In this document: positions 1 through 9,625 of the stretch, piece after piece
Layout of the letters: each line of letters opens with the position of its first letter
How positions within the stretch are numbered: the stretch's first letter is position 1
Position numbers and translations under genes: made by a program
Source of the DNA: Kriegella aquimaris
Lineage (GTDB): Bacteria; Bacteroidota; Bacteroidia; Flavobacteriales; Flavobacteriaceae
Length of the DNA: 64,000 bases
Assembly (NCBI RefSeq): GCF_900103215.1
Contig: NZ_FNGV01000008.1
Span: forward strand, 124,001 to 188,000
Direction of reading: 5' to 3'
Notes under the pieces: model-generated
Databases searched by the model: none
Seen by the model: the letters and a program-made list of their open reading frames with translations, nothing else
What the model was told of the DNA's origin: nothing

Positions 1-276
1 TTTTGGGGCGTATATCAATTCTCTACTTGCATACCAGCTTTTTTCCCAAGATGTGCCCTTACCTTTAGTTTTTTCTTCCAATTCGGCAGCATGCTCCGTT
101 ACATATTGCTCGTTGGTAAGGTTCTTCTTAAGTAGGGTCATATTATCGTAAACGAATTCAACGTTTACTTCTTTTTGACCCTTTAAAAAATCAAATTCGC
201 CTTGTGCGATTTTTAGTTTTTGGGCATTGATACCGGTACAGACCAAAATTAATAGTAGTGTCAAGTGTTTCTTCAT
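1..276 (-). CDS. Secreted hypothetical protein, 3' end cut off by window edge
   Basis: An open frame reads from an ATG at 276 to the window edge, giving the first 92 residues. It starts with a typical signal peptide (MKKHLTLLLILVCTGINA, then Q), so the product is probably exported to the periplasm or outer envelope. The mature part is charged and contains FDFLKGQKEVNVEF and a Lys/Glu-rich stretch. I do not recognise the family and see no catalytic motif. The next gene downstream lies outside the window. The neighbour upstream ends at 408, leaving about 130 bases in which I see no clear promoter. That it is a real gene is well supported by the signal peptide and uninterrupted frame; its function is unknown. 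Confidence 0.7.
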   Translation of the reverse strand, partial: MKKHLTLLLILVCTGINAQKLKIAQGEFDFLKGQKEVNVEFVYDNMTLLKKNLTNEQYVTEHAAELEEKTKGKGTSWEKSWYASRELIYAPK

Positions 277-407
277 AATTGTAGTTAATTTGTATGTTAG
301 TGTTTTAATGGTATTCGGTTATAAAGGTTAACAAATTGAAACAAGAGAACGGGCATTCTAAAAAAATATTCTAGAATCAATAGCGAATTTGGTACGTTAG
401 TGGTTTT

Positions 408-1763
408 TTAATCGTCAATGGCTGAAAAGACCATTTGTCTAAATTTCCAGCCCGTTTGGTCATTTACAGGTCCTTGGGTCTGTTTCATTAAGATGCCGAT
501 TATATTTTCTTCGGGATCGGCAAAATATTGGGTATTAAAGTATCCTCCCCAATCAAAGGTTCCCGTGCTCCCTTGTCCTCCAGCATCTTGACCGTCGGAT
601 GTCACTACACCAAAGGCGAGTCCGTAATGTTTCAGCCCATTACCGAACTTATCGGCTGTTTGGTTGCCCATAATACTTTGCACCGTGGTACGGCTAAGAA
701 TTCTTTTTCCATTCAATTCTCCTTCGTTCAAATACATTTGCAAAAAGGTGGCATAGTCTTTTGCGGTACTTGAAAGTCCGGCGCCACCTGAGAAAAACCG
801 TTTGGCTCCTTTTATAGGGTAGTCGATCTCAAATCTTGAATCTTCGAACCTCTCCCATTCTTCGTCTTCATTTTTTGACTGAACAGAGACTAAACGATTG
901 TGTTTCGCTTTCGGAAGGTAGAACCACGTATCGTTCATGCCCAATGGGTCGAAAATACGGGTTCGCAGAAATTTATCAAATGGCACTCCCGAAATCACTT
1001 CAATAAAATAGCCTAGCACATCCAAGCCTTCACTATAAGTGAATTTTTCACCCGGTTCATGATGTAGTGGAAGCCGAGATAGCTTTTTAATGTTTTCCCC
1101 AATACTAATATTCTCTGAAGTGAAAGCGTCAACAACCCCCGCTTTCTGGTATATTTTTCTAAAACGGTCATCACCATCAATCATTCCGTAACCAATGCCG
1201 GAGGTATGCGTGATTAAATCACGAATTGTTATTTGGTTTTTCGCAAGTTTTGTAGAATAGGTAGAGTCAGATTCGTTAAACGTATCCAGTATCTCGGCTT
1301 TTCCGAATTCGGGGAGATATTTGGAAATAGGGTCATCCAATTTAAATTTCCCTTCTTCCCAGAGCATCATCACGGCTGTGGATGTAATGGCCTTGGTTTG
1401 AGATGCAATTCTAAAAATGGCATCTTTCTCCATTGCTTTCTTAGATTTGTTGTCGGCCATGCCGTAGGCATTGTGAAAAACTATTTTCCCATTTCTGGCA
1501 ATAAGCGCTACAACGCTCGGTACTTCTCCGTCTGAAATTGCTTTTTGGAGCATAGCATCGATGCGCATTAACCTTTCGGGAGACATACCCTCTTCGTTAT
1601 TTGCTGCTGAAAGGGGAGGTGAAGACTGTTTTGAAATTGTCTGTGCACTTGTCTGAAAAAAAGACAAACAAACAATAATGAAAAACAGAAAATTTCTGGT
1701 AATCGAATATGAAAAAAAGAAAGTATGGAGGTTTAAGCTACCTTTTTTAGAAGGTCGAAACAT
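408..1763 (-). CDS. Serine hydrolase of the beta-lactamase/AmpC-like family, exported
   Basis: About 451 residues. The class C beta-lactamase/esterase fold is indicated by the nucleophile motif SQTK (about residue 121, SxxK), a YSE motif in the place of the usual YxN, and the C-terminal FDWGGYFNT and GILMKQTQG segments. The N-terminus carries a hydrophobic stretch ending FFQTSAQ, which fits a signal peptide. Family members hydrolyse esters, amides or peptidoglycan-like substrates; the substrate here cannot be predicted. I chose the ATG at 1763 because the ATG at 1793 only adds residues before the export signal; even so, the first about 30 bases overlap the end of the Cys-rich gene upstream. 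A second member of this family sits at 13.8-15.1 kb. Confidence 0.85.
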   Translation of the reverse strand: MFRPSKKGSLNLHTFFFSYSITRNFLFFIIVCLSFFQTSAQTISKQSSPPLSAANNEEGMSPERLMRIDAMLQKAISDGEVPSVVALIARNGKIVFHNAYGMADNKSKKAMEKDAIFRIASQTKAITSTAVMMLWEEGKFKLDDPISKYLPEFGKAEILDTFNESDSTYSTKLAKNQITIRDLITHTSGIGYGMIDGDDRFRKIYQKAGVVDAFTSENISIGENIKKLSRLPLHHEPGEKFTYSEGLDVLGYFIEVISGVPFDKFLRTRIFDPLGMNDTWFYLPKAKHNRLVSVQSKNEDEEWERFEDSRFEIDYPIKGAKRFFSGGAGLSSTAKDYATFLQMYLNEGELNGKRILSRTTVQSIMGNQTADKFGNGLKHYGLAFGVVTSDGQDAGGQGSTGTFDWGGYFNTQYFADPEENIIGILMKQTQGPVNDQTGWKFRQMVFSAIDD

Positions 1764-1927
1764 GGACAACGCCCACAACGTTTGGATTCGCATTTTTTAT
1801 ATTTTTTGCAACATTTAGTTTTACAACCTTTGGGAACCATCTCTTTAAGAACTGCTTTACGTTCTTTTTTCAAAGATTTTTTGGCTTTCTTTTCTTCTTT
1901 CTTGGCTGCTTTTTTCTTTTTGCCCAT
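1733..1927 (-). CDS. Small Lys/Cys-rich protein, 64 residues
   Basis: The first half is almost entirely lysine, glutamate and alanine. The second half packs seven cysteines into about 22 residues, in the pattern C-x3-C-C-x5-C-x4-C-x2-C-P-C, and ends FDLLKKVA. The spacing suggests metal or Fe-S binding, or a disulfide-rich fold, but no named family is claimed. I recall similar short lysine-rich proteins with a CCKKY...RCxRCPCFDL tail from flavobacteria, which supports it being real. It lies 69 bases after the ferritin gene on the same strand, has a candidate -7 element of its own, and overlaps the start of the serine hydrolase by about 30 bases. The iron link is inferred from position only. 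Confidence 0.7.
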   Translation of the reverse strand: MGKKKKAAKKEEKKAKKSLKKERKAVLKEMVPKGCKTKCCKKYKKCESKRCGRCPCFDLLKKVA

Positions 1928-1949
1928 GATGCAATTTTTCCAAACGCAC

Positions 1950-1957
1950 CAAAAATA
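1950..1957 (-). promoter_or_regulatory. Candidate -7 element before the Cys-rich gene
   Basis: Read on the minus strand this is TATTTTTG, a match to the Bacteroidota -7 consensus TAnnTTTG, placed about 23 bases before the ATG of the Lys/Cys-rich protein. No TTG lies at the usual -33 distance, so it may be weak or fortuitous. If real, the small gene can be expressed apart from ferritin. Confidence 0.35.
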
Positions 1958-1996
1958 CTATTTTAAATCAATCTAAATAAAAGATATTTGTTAAAT

Positions 1997-2512
1997 TTAA
2001 TTAGGTGTATCGGCGGCGCTGTTGGCTGTAATTTGCTGAACATCACGGTCGAAAAGATAGAGGCCGCCTTTGTCGTCACCTATAAGATTAATCTTGTCTA
2101 GAATGGTTCGTGCCAATGCTTCTTCTTCAATTTGTTCTGCCACATACCATTGTAGAAAATTATGGGTGGCATAATCTTTCTCTTCCAAAGAAATATGTAC
2201 CAAGTCGTTGATGCTGGCGGAAACCAAAATTTCATGGTCTAGTAACTCCTTGAACATTTTTTGAAAGGTGCCAAATTCGGTTTTAGGTTGGGTTAGATCC
2301 GATATCTGGGCGTGACCGCCCCTTTCATTGACATATTTTATGAGTTTGAGCATGTGCAATCGTTCTTCATCCGATTGTGTGTACATGAACTTTGCAATTC
2401 CACCTAAACCCTTAACTTCGGCCCATGAGGCCATGGAGAGATAAATTTGTGACGATTCGGCCTCAATCCTAATTTGCTTGTTTAATGCCTTTTCCAACTT
2501 TTTAGACAACAT
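1997..2512 (-). CDS. ftnA: Non-haem ferritin
   Basis: 171 residues, the usual ferritin length. The ferroxidase ligands are all in place with spacing identical to E. coli FtnA: E17, E50, H53 (in DEERLHML), E94, Q127 and E130 (AEQIEEEAL). Ferritin oxidises Fe(II) to Fe(III) and stores it as a mineral core inside a 24-subunit cytoplasmic shell, protecting against iron-driven oxidative damage and buffering iron supply. The C-terminal tail (about 20 residues, Ala/Asp/Thr-rich) is typical of bacterial members. Downstream on the same strand is the Lys/Cys-rich peptide gene; upstream is an unrelated PAP2 gene. Confidence 0.96.
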   Translation of the reverse strand: MLSKKLEKALNKQIRIEAESSQIYLSMASWAEVKGLGGIAKFMYTQSDEERLHMLKLIKYVNERGGHAQISDLTQPKTEFGTFQKMFKELLDHEILVSASINDLVHISLEEKDYATHNFLQWYVAEQIEEEALARTILDKINLIGDDKGGLYLFDRDVQQITANSAADTPN

Positions 2513-2567
2513 AAAAAATGATTTTGTCTAAAGTTACAAATTATTGATTACCATAATGTAGGTGCCA

Positions 2568-3407
2568 TCAGAAATGTATGGCAAGACCCATTTGACCGGG
2601 ACCAAAATTGAGGTTCCAACTTAAATTTTTAGAACCATCATTGTATTTCTTATCGTATTTCGCATCTAAATACCGGTCGATTGATTCAACAGTGAAGATG
2701 CTAATGGCAATTCCTATGGCAAAATCGGTAACCCAATGTTGGCGATCCCAAACACGGGAAACTCCTGGGATCAAACCGACTAAATAGATTCCCGATTTTA
2801 CCCAGGGACTTTTAAACTGCTTGGCGATGGCATAGGCATTTGTAAACGCCATAATGGTATGGCCAGAGGGGAAGGAATGAAAATTTCTACTGTCACTAAA
2901 AGGCATGAATGTATCCTTGGTTTTGCCACTTACTGGTCGGGCCCTACCCACCGATGACTTCAAAATTTGTTGTAAAAGCCCCGCGGCCGTAGCCGACGAT
3001 ATCAGAAGTACCCCTGTTCTTCGTAATTTTTCGTTTTTTGTTATTAGACCAGTTAAGTAGACTCCTGAAGTAACCATGTAATTGTTTTCAGGGTTGCCAT
3101 AGAATTCACCATAGTCTCTTATAAACTGTGGTACGCTTTCCCGTTGGTTGCTTATAAAACGAGATGAGTCGTCGTCTAGAAGATAAAGTACTCCAGTGCC
3201 TGCAACCACCCCTCCAAAAGTTTTCCATTGTTTTCCTTTCCAGTGTAGCGGCCTACTGTACGAATAGCCAACGCCTTTGATAATATTACCAAAATCGTAT
3301 TTGAACATGCTCCAACGTGTCTCTGAATTGTCATTTAAAGTATCTTGACAGAACAAGGAGACCGATGAAGCGAGAAATAGAATAGTTAAAAGGTTTTTCA
3401 TAACCAT
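2568..3407 (-). CDS. PAP2-family acid phosphatase
   Basis: 279 residues starting with a signal peptide (LLTILFLASSVSLFCQ). All three PAP2 signature blocks are visible: K150-x6-R157-P158 (SVGRARP), PSGH around residues 180-183, and SR-x5-H-x3-D at S217, R218, H224 and D228. These enzymes remove phosphate from lipid phosphates such as phosphatidic acid or undecaprenyl diphosphate, or from soluble phospho-monoesters, on the outer face of the inner membrane. Hydrophobic segments between the blocks fit membrane association. It begins 5 bases after the stop of tex, so the two are probably co-transcribed. An alternative ATG two codons in (3401) is equally possible. Substrate unknown. Confidence 0.9.
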   Translation of the reverse strand: MVMKNLLTILFLASSVSLFCQDTLNDNSETRWSMFKYDFGNIIKGVGYSYSRPLHWKGKQWKTFGGVVAGTGVLYLLDDDSSRFISNQRESVPQFIRDYGEFYGNPENNYMVTSGVYLTGLITKNEKLRRTGVLLISSATAAGLLQQILKSSVGRARPVSGKTKDTFMPFSDSRNFHSFPSGHTIMAFTNAYAIAKQFKSPWVKSGIYLVGLIPGVSRVWDRQHWVTDFAIGIAISIFTVESIDRYLDAKYDKKYNDGSKNLSWNLNFGPGQMGLAIHF

Positions 3408-3412
3408 CGAAT

Positions 3413-5536
3413 TTACTGATGCATTGCCAACTGAATTCGCTTTCTAGCTACGTCTACCGACAAAACTTTTACTATTACCTGCTGGTGTAGATGTACATGT
3501 TCGTTTACATCTTTAACAAAGCTATTCGATAGGTTGGAAATATGAATGAGTCCACTTTCTTTAATGCCAATATCGACAAAACAGCCAAAGTTGGTGATGT
3601 TATTTACAATTCCCGGTAGTAATTGCCCTTCTTGAACGTCGGTTATCGCCCGAATATTTTGATTGAATGCAAATACCTTTGCTTTTTCGCGCCGATCCAA
3701 TCCCGGTTTTTCCAATTCTTCCAAAATATCTTTCAGTGTGGGCAACCCAATACTATCGGTACAATATAAATTTAGGTCAATATTTTGCAATATAGATTTG
3801 TTGCTGATTAATTCTGTGAGAACGACACCCTTATCTTTGGCCATTTTTTCTACTACAGCATAGCTTTCAGGATGCACGGAAGAATCGTCCAGAGGATTTT
3901 TAGCTTCTTTAATCCGTAAAAACGCGGCACCTTGCTCAAAAGCTTTTGCGCCCAAACGTGGTACTTTTCTAATTTGAGAGCGACTTTTGAATGCACCGTT
4001 CTCATTGCGATAATTGAAGATGTTCTCAGCCAGTTTCGGGCCAATACCCGATACGTAGCTCAATAAGGGAACACTTGCTGTGTTAATATTTACCCCAATG
4101 GCATTCACACAGCTTTCTACCACAGAATCTAATGAGGTCTTTAGTTTTGTTTGATCCACATCATGTTGATATTGGCCAACTCCAATCGATTTGGCGTCAA
4201 TTTTGACGAGTTCGGCCAAGGGATCGGCCAATCTACGTCCAATGGAAACGGCACCTCTAACGGTAACATCATAATTTGGGAATTCGTCACGGGCAATTTT
4301 TGATGCGGAATAAATGGAAGCGCCGGCCTCGCTGACAACAAAGACTTCTATGGGGTTCTTAAATGATATGCGTTTTATCAGGCGTTCCGTTTCTCGGGAT
4401 GCCGTACCGTTACCAATAGCGATTGCCTCTATCTTATAGGCATCGGCCAATGAACTTATTTTTTTTATGGCTCCAGAACTATCATTTTTTGGGGCATGCG
4501 GATAGATAGTTTCATTATGTACTAAATCTCCTTGGGCTGTTAAGCAGACGACTTTACAACCGCTTCTGAACCCAGGGTCAATGGCCAGAATGCGCTTTTC
4601 GCCTAAAGGGGCGCCGAGCAAAAGTTGTTTTAGGTTTTTAGAAAATACTTGAATGGCATCTATATCGGCTTTTTCTTTGGCCTTTTTTAAAAGCTCATTC
4701 GATAGCGAAGGAAATAATAGGCGCTTGTATGTATCTTCAATTGCTTGATTGATGTGCTCCGTACAGGGTCCTTTTGATTTTAAAAGGCGTTGCCGTATTT
4801 TTTCAATAGCGCTTTCATCATCTATTTCAATTTTGACACGTATGAATTTTTCGTTTTCCGCGCGCAGAATGGCCAATAGTCGGTGTGAAGGACAACGGTT
4901 TATAGGTTCGCTCCAATCAAAATAATCCCTGAATTTCTGGGCTTTTTCATCCTCTTTTTTTGTGGAGATTACTTTGGTGGTTATCTGACCTAATTTTTCC
5001 AGTTGATGCCGAATCTGATTTCTGATATCACTACGTTCATTTATCCATTCGGCTATAATATGACGTGCGCCTTCAAGGGCTTCTTCTTTATTTTCGATGT
5101 TTTTATTCAAATATCTTGAGGCAATAGCATCAATATCGGTAGCATTTTGGACCATAACGATTTTGGCCAGTGGCTCCAATCCATTTTTTAGGGCGGTTTC
5201 CGCTTTTGTCTTTCGTTTTTTCTTAAAAGGAAGGTATAAATCTTCCAAAGAAGTTAAATCTGCCGATTGTTGAAATTTTTGGCGAAGCTCAGTAGTAAGT
5301 AAGCCTTGTTCTTCGACAGCTTTAATAATGGAATCCTTTCGTTTTTCCAAAGATTCAAATTGACTCTTGAAATTTAGGATGGCCCCCACTTGCACTTCAT
5401 CCAAATTACCCGTGCGCTCTTTGCGATAGCGCGAAATAAAAGGAATGGTACAATCTTCATTGAGTAGGGTCACCGTATTCTGAATGCTCTTTTCAGGGAG
5501 ATTGGTGTGATTGGAAATATATTTGAGAAGTTGCAT
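3413..5536 (-). CDS. tex: Tex-family RNA-binding protein
   Basis: 707 residues, the usual Tex length. It shows the N-terminal helical Tex domain (SRYRKERTGNLDE near residue 35), the YqgF/RNase H-like core (ILAIDPGFRSGCKV, about residue 320), the paired HhH region (SGIGPKLAENI and RKVPRLGAKAFEQ) and a C-terminal S1 RNA-binding domain (GIVNNITNFGCFVDIG... GLIHIS). Tex binds RNA and associates with the transcription and translation machinery. It is followed at once by the PAP2 gene and preceded by 135 bases after metG. No disruption seen. Confidence 0.96.
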   Translation of the reverse strand: MQLLKYISNHTNLPEKSIQNTVTLLNEDCTIPFISRYRKERTGNLDEVQVGAILNFKSQFESLEKRKDSIIKAVEEQGLLTTELRQKFQQSADLTSLEDLYLPFKKKRKTKAETALKNGLEPLAKIVMVQNATDIDAIASRYLNKNIENKEEALEGARHIIAEWINERSDIRNQIRHQLEKLGQITTKVISTKKEDEKAQKFRDYFDWSEPINRCPSHRLLAILRAENEKFIRVKIEIDDESAIEKIRQRLLKSKGPCTEHINQAIEDTYKRLLFPSLSNELLKKAKEKADIDAIQVFSKNLKQLLLGAPLGEKRILAIDPGFRSGCKVVCLTAQGDLVHNETIYPHAPKNDSSGAIKKISSLADAYKIEAIAIGNGTASRETERLIKRISFKNPIEVFVVSEAGASIYSASKIARDEFPNYDVTVRGAVSIGRRLADPLAELVKIDAKSIGVGQYQHDVDQTKLKTSLDSVVESCVNAIGVNINTASVPLLSYVSGIGPKLAENIFNYRNENGAFKSRSQIRKVPRLGAKAFEQGAAFLRIKEAKNPLDDSSVHPESYAVVEKMAKDKGVVLTELISNKSILQNIDLNLYCTDSIGLPTLKDILEELEKPGLDRREKAKVFAFNQNIRAITDVQEGQLLPGIVNNITNFGCFVDIGIKESGLIHISNLSNSFVKDVNEHVHLHQQVIVKVLSVDVARKRIQLAMHQ

Positions 5537-5671
5537 AGGCCCTGGTTCAATTAGTGAATTCGACGAAGTAGGGTCATTCTGTGAAGACCCTGTAGAAAGC
5601 CTGATGTCAGATGCAATTCTTACAACCGGCTCGCTTTATTACGATGCTTGATCAATGAATATACCCGCAAA

Positions 5672-7765
5672 CTAATTGATGCCTTCCCCATTCCCGACAT
5701 TCTCTTCATCAGGATTTAAAAACACCAATTTGCCATCTGTGTTTTCGGTCATCAAAATCATTCCCTCACTTTCAACGCCACGGAGCGCTCGAGGAGCCAA
5801 ATTGACCAATACGGTCACTTTTTTACCGACGATGTCTTCGGGCTCGAAACTTTCGGCAATACCCGAGACGATAGTGCGGGTGTCAATACCGGTATCTACT
5901 TTCAATACCATTAATTTCTTTGTCTTCGGCATTTTTTCGGCTTCCAAAATTGTGCCGACACGCATGTCTATTTTAGTGAAATCATCAAAGTTGATTGTAT
6001 CTTTTTGTGGCATTACTACTTTATTTTCGTTTTCGTTCGCTTTTTTGGTAGCCTCTAGCTTATTAAGCTGAGCTTGAATTTCCTCATCCTCAATTTTTCT
6101 AAAAAGGAGTTCCGATGGTCCAATTTTATGATTGGATGGAAGCAAAGCCTCTTTGGTGGGAACGTCTTGCCAGGTTGAAACTTCATCCTCGGTCAACGTA
6201 GAATTTAGAATGTTTTTTAATTTATTCGAGGTAAACGGTAAAAAGGGTTCACTTAAGATAGCCAAACCTGTAGCAATCTGAAGGGCCACAAACATGATTG
6301 TCTTCACCCGGTCTTCATCTTGTTTGATGACCTTCCAAGGTTCTTCATCGGCCAAATATTTATTACCCAAACGGGCCAAATTCATCAATTCTTGTCCTGC
6401 TTCCCGAAAACGATAGCGCTCCAAAGAATCGGATATGGTTTGTGGAAATTTTCTAAGTTCTTGCAAAGTTGCCAGATCGACTTCAGAAAAATTTGAAGGC
6501 TCCGGAACTATTCCTTCATAATATTTTTGGGTCAAAACCACGACACGATTAATGAAATTTCCGAAAATGGCAACCAATTCATTATTATTTCGGGCTTGAA
6601 AATCTTTCCAAGTAAAATCGTTATCCTTGGTTTCTGGGGCGTTTGCGGTCAAGGTATAGCGCAGTACGTCTTGCATATCCGGAAATTCCTCTAAATACTC
6701 GTGCAACCAGACTGCCCAGTTTTTACTAGTGGAGAGTTTGTTGCCTTCTAGATTCAAAAATTCATTGGCCGGAACATTGTCGGGCAAAATGTAATCGCCG
6801 TGCGCCTTTAAAATTGCAGGGAAAATGATGCAGTGAAAAACGATGTTGTCCTTGCCGATAAAATGCACCAATTTAGTGTCTTCCGATTTCCAGTAGGGCT
6901 CCCAATCTTTATCATTCTTTTCTGCCCACTCTTTGGTTGATGAAATATAGCCAATGGGCGCATCGAACCATACGTAGAGTACCTTGCCCTCTCCGCCTTT
7001 GACAGGAACGGGAATGCCCCAATCAAGGTCCCGGGTTACGGCTCGTGGCTCCAATCCGCCGTCGATCCAAGATTTGCACTGCCCATAGACATTGGGTTTC
7101 CAGTCCGATTTATGTCCTTCCAGAATCCATTTTCTTAAAAAATCCTCGTAGCGATTTAAGGGTAGAAACCAGTGTTTGGTTTCCTTTAAAGTAGGAATTC
7201 CACCGGTAATGGTAGATTTCGGATTGATTAAATCGGTAGCATTCAACGAAGACCCACAATTTTCGCACTGATCGCCATAGGCTTCGTCATAACCACATTT
7301 CGGACAAGTACCAATTACAAAACGATCGGCCAAGAACTGTTTGGCTTCATCATCATACAATTGTGCTGTAGTTTCTTCGATAAAATCGCCTTGGTCGTAC
7401 AATTTTTTAAAGAAATCGGAAGCTGTTTGATGATGTATCGGGGCAGAGGTACGGGAATAGTTATCAAAGGTGATACCGAAGTCTACAAATGATTTCTTAA
7501 TAATACCGTGGTATTTGTCAATGATATCTTTTGGGGTTACCCCTTCCTTTTTGGCCTTCATCGAAATGGCCACTCCATGTTCATCGCTTCCCCCAACAAA
7601 AACGACATCTTGCCCCGTCAGGCGTAAGTAGCGGACATAGATATCGGCAGGAACGTAAACTCCGGCCAAATGACCGATATGAATAGGACCATTGGTGTAT
7701 GGCAGTGCGGCGGTGACAGTATATCTACTGGCCTTTGAAAGGGCATTTTTTGTGGTTTCAGGCAT
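5672..7765 (-). CDS. metG: Methionyl-tRNA synthetase
   Basis: About 697 residues. Class I features: [14 protein letters not shown] (HIGH motif), a four-cysteine zinc knuckle ([18 protein letters not shown]), and [12 protein letters not shown] (KMSKS-type loop). The last about 110 residues form the EMAP/Trbp111-like tRNA-binding domain ([18 protein letters not shown]), as in the long homodimeric form. It charges initiator and elongator tRNA-Met. The ATG at 7765 is chosen over one at 7786 because a near-perfect promoter lies at 7784-7813 and its -7 box overlaps the upstream codon. Confidence 0.97.
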   Translation of the reverse strand: MPETTKNALSKASRYTVTAALPYTNGPIHIGHLAGVYVPADIYVRYLRLTGQDVVFVGGSDEHGVAISMKAKKEGVTPKDIIDKYHGIIKKSFVDFGITFDNYSRTSAPIHHQTASDFFKKLYDQGDFIEETTAQLYDDEAKQFLADRFVIGTCPKCGYDEAYGDQCENCGSSLNATDLINPKSTITGGIPTLKETKHWFLPLNRYEDFLRKWILEGHKSDWKPNVYGQCKSWIDGGLEPRAVTRDLDWGIPVPVKGGEGKVLYVWFDAPIGYISSTKEWAEKNDKDWEPYWKSEDTKLVHFIGKDNIVFHCIIFPAILKAHGDYILPDNVPANEFLNLEGNKLSTSKNWAVWLHEYLEEFPDMQDVLRYTLTANAPETKDNDFTWKDFQARNNNELVAIFGNFINRVVVLTQKYYEGIVPEPSNFSEVDLATLQELRKFPQTISDSLERYRFREAGQELMNLARLGNKYLADEEPWKVIKQDEDRVKTIMFVALQIATGLAILSEPFLPFTSNKLKNILNSTLTEDEVSTWQDVPTKEALLPSNHKIGPSELLFRKIEDEEIQAQLNKLEATKKANENENKVVMPQKDTINFDDFTKIDMRVGTILEAEKMPKTKKLMVLKVDTGIDTRTIVSGIAESFEPEDIVGKKVTVLVNLAPRALRGVESEGMILMTENTDGKLVFLNPDEENVGNGEGIN

Positions 7766-7783
7766 CAAAAGTGAATTAGGCCA

Positions 7784-7813
7784 CAAAAATAGCGTTTTTT
7801 ACAAGGGAACAAA
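7784..7813 (-). promoter_or_regulatory. metG promoter, Bacteroidota type
   Basis: On the minus strand: TTTG at 7813-7810, an 18-base spacer, then TATTTTTG at 7791-7784, matching the -33/-7 consensus (TTTG, TAnnTTTG). Transcription would start near 7778, giving a leader of only about a dozen bases before the ATG at 7765. Confidence 0.7.
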
Positions 7814-7832
7814 CCTTCATAAAACTAAAAAG

Positions 7833-7876
7833 TAAAACCTCCAGCAATACCGCAATCGTTATTGTTGAAGGTTTTA
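7833..7876 (-). terminator. Rho-independent terminator after the DUF1800/DUF1501 operon
   Basis: Arms of 17 bases (7833-7849 and 7860-7876) pair with two imperfect positions around a 10-base loop. It starts 19 bases after the DUF1501 stop and is followed on the minus strand by the T-rich stretch CTTTTTAGTTTT. It separates the operon from the metG promoter. Confidence 0.75.
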
Positions 7877-7894
7877 AAGAGATCGGGGGCGAAT

Positions 7895-9613
7895 TTAAGC
7901 CAGCATTACAGATTTGCTCATTTTATGATCTTGTACTTGAATTCTATAAATATATTTTCCAGCTGCTAAGTACAATGGCATTTTTTCACGAATATTAATT
8001 TCTGTTGATCCTTCCATCATAATCTCATTAAAGACCGTACCCATATTTTGACCAAGAATATTGTACAATTGAATATCTACATGGGCGCTAAACGGCATTT
8101 CCAAATAAATATGTGGGTTGTTTTCTACAGGATAGAAGGGTCGGTGAACGATGCCGTTCAAGGCATCAGGTGTTTGTTCGATAGGATCTTCGGGATTATC
8201 AGAATCTGGATCTGGCTGCGTAGGCAATGTTGGTTGTCCATCACTGTAAACAATGTCGGGGAAATCAGTTCCACTACAGTTAAACCCTAGATTTACAGGT
8301 GTATAGGGGTGGTCTAGTAGATGTTGTTCTACCAAGGGTATATCTACACAAAGCCATTCGGCCATTACCGTAGCATAAAGATCTCTAAAATCCATGGTAT
8401 ATTCTAAATTGCCACGTCCATTAGGGTTGTCCAATGAAGAGTGTTCCCCTACAAAAGCACTCCCATTCAGACCTGAACCAAAAAATAAGGTCGGGGCCGC
8501 CTTACCGTGATCGGTACCATTAGAACCGTTCTCGAATATACGTCTTCCGAATTCAGAGAAGGTCATACTCAGTACTTTATCATCTTGTTGTGTAAAGGCA
8601 ATGTCGTCGTAAAAATTATCTATGGCCACCGATAGGTTTGTCATCAGGCGTTCATGGGTCTGTGTTTGATTGCCGTGGGTGTCAAAGCCCCCCATTGATA
8701 TCATATAAACCTTGGTTCCCAAATTTCCTTTTATCAATCGGGCCAAAAGGGCCAATTGTCTAGCGAAACCGTTATCTTGATATTCTACTTGATTTTGTCC
8801 GCGTTCATAGGCTTCGTGTATCAAGCCTGAATATTCATAGGTAGTATTGGCAACACCCCTCAAAAATTGTAATTGATCACCATACATACAGCTATCGAAC
8901 AATGCATCTTCCATTCCATAAACGACACCTGATTCGGCTATTTCTTCTAATTGATCTACATTGGAGGTCACAAACGCATAGTTGGTTTCCTCACCTTGAA
9001 AAACCAAACTTCCATATTGTCCAATTTGTATAGCAGCTGGTGCTGGCGGTGGGGTCATTAAATAATCTGGGAATAAATTCTCAAAATGGCGACCCATCCA
9101 CCCCGTGTTTAAACCACTAAACCCGGTAGAAGTCAAATCGGTGTTGGCAAAAATGTCGGAACCAGTGAAATGTGATAAACTTTGATTTTCGTAACCTACA
9201 CCATGAACAGCCTTAAATTGACCTTCTTCCCACATGGGTTGTAATGATTTCATATAGGAGGGCACTCCGTATTCGTCGGTTAGCCTCAAGACCTTACTTT
9301 CGGGAATATAGATGTTCGGTCGCGCATTGGCATATGAATCATACTGATTAATAGGAATAACGGTACTTAAACCATCATTACCTCCGGAGAGTCGTATCAA
9401 AATTAAAATATTGTCTGTTTCTGCTGCCGCAATGGCCGAAGTCAATGCGGAAGGTGCCGAAGCGGTCAAAAAATTGCTGCCCATCATCATGGATCCTGAA
9501 CCGGCAATGCCCAAGGCTTGAAGAAACGATCGTCTGCTCCAAGTTTTGTGTTCGAGATCGTGACCATCATGGTCTATGCCTTTATGGGGGGTAGTATGAT
9601 TGCTATCGCACAT
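7895..9613 (-). CDS. DUF1501 secreted protein with Tat-like signal and T9SS sorting domain
   Basis: 572 residues. The N-terminus has a twin-arginine motif (SRRSFLQALG, R27-R28) followed by a hydrophobic stretch, which predicts Tat export. The body matches the DUF1501 family, related to the alkaline phosphatase/sulfatase superfamily: LIRLSGGNDGLSTVIP near the start, SMGGFDTHGNQ, TFSEFGRR and GTDHGKA. The last about 80 residues (YPVENNPHIYLEMPF... YNILGQ... GKYIYRIQV) look like a type A type IX secretion sorting domain, preceded by a linker rich in Asp, Pro and Gln. It lies 12 bases after the DUF1800 gene; the two families are regularly paired. Biochemical role is not established. Cell-surface or secreted location is inferred. 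Confidence 0.9.
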   Translation of the reverse strand: MCDSNHTTPHKGIDHDGHDLEHKTWSRRSFLQALGIAGSGSMMMGSNFLTASAPSALTSAIAAAETDNILILIRLSGGNDGLSTVIPINQYDSYANARPNIYIPESKVLRLTDEYGVPSYMKSLQPMWEEGQFKAVHGVGYENQSLSHFTGSDIFANTDLTSTGFSGLNTGWMGRHFENLFPDYLMTPPPAPAAIQIGQYGSLVFQGEETNYAFVTSNVDQLEEIAESGVVYGMEDALFDSCMYGDQLQFLRGVANTTYEYSGLIHEAYERGQNQVEYQDNGFARQLALLARLIKGNLGTKVYMISMGGFDTHGNQTQTHERLMTNLSVAIDNFYDDIAFTQQDDKVLSMTFSEFGRRIFENGSNGTDHGKAAPTLFFGSGLNGSAFVGEHSSLDNPNGRGNLEYTMDFRDLYATVMAEWLCVDIPLVEQHLLDHPYTPVNLGFNCSGTDFPDIVYSDGQPTLPTQPDPDSDNPEDPIEQTPDALNGIVHRPFYPVENNPHIYLEMPFSAHVDIQLYNILGQNMGTVFNEIMMEGSTEINIREKMPLYLAAGKYIYRIQVQDHKMSKSVMLA

Positions 9614-9625
9614 AGTATGTAGGGT

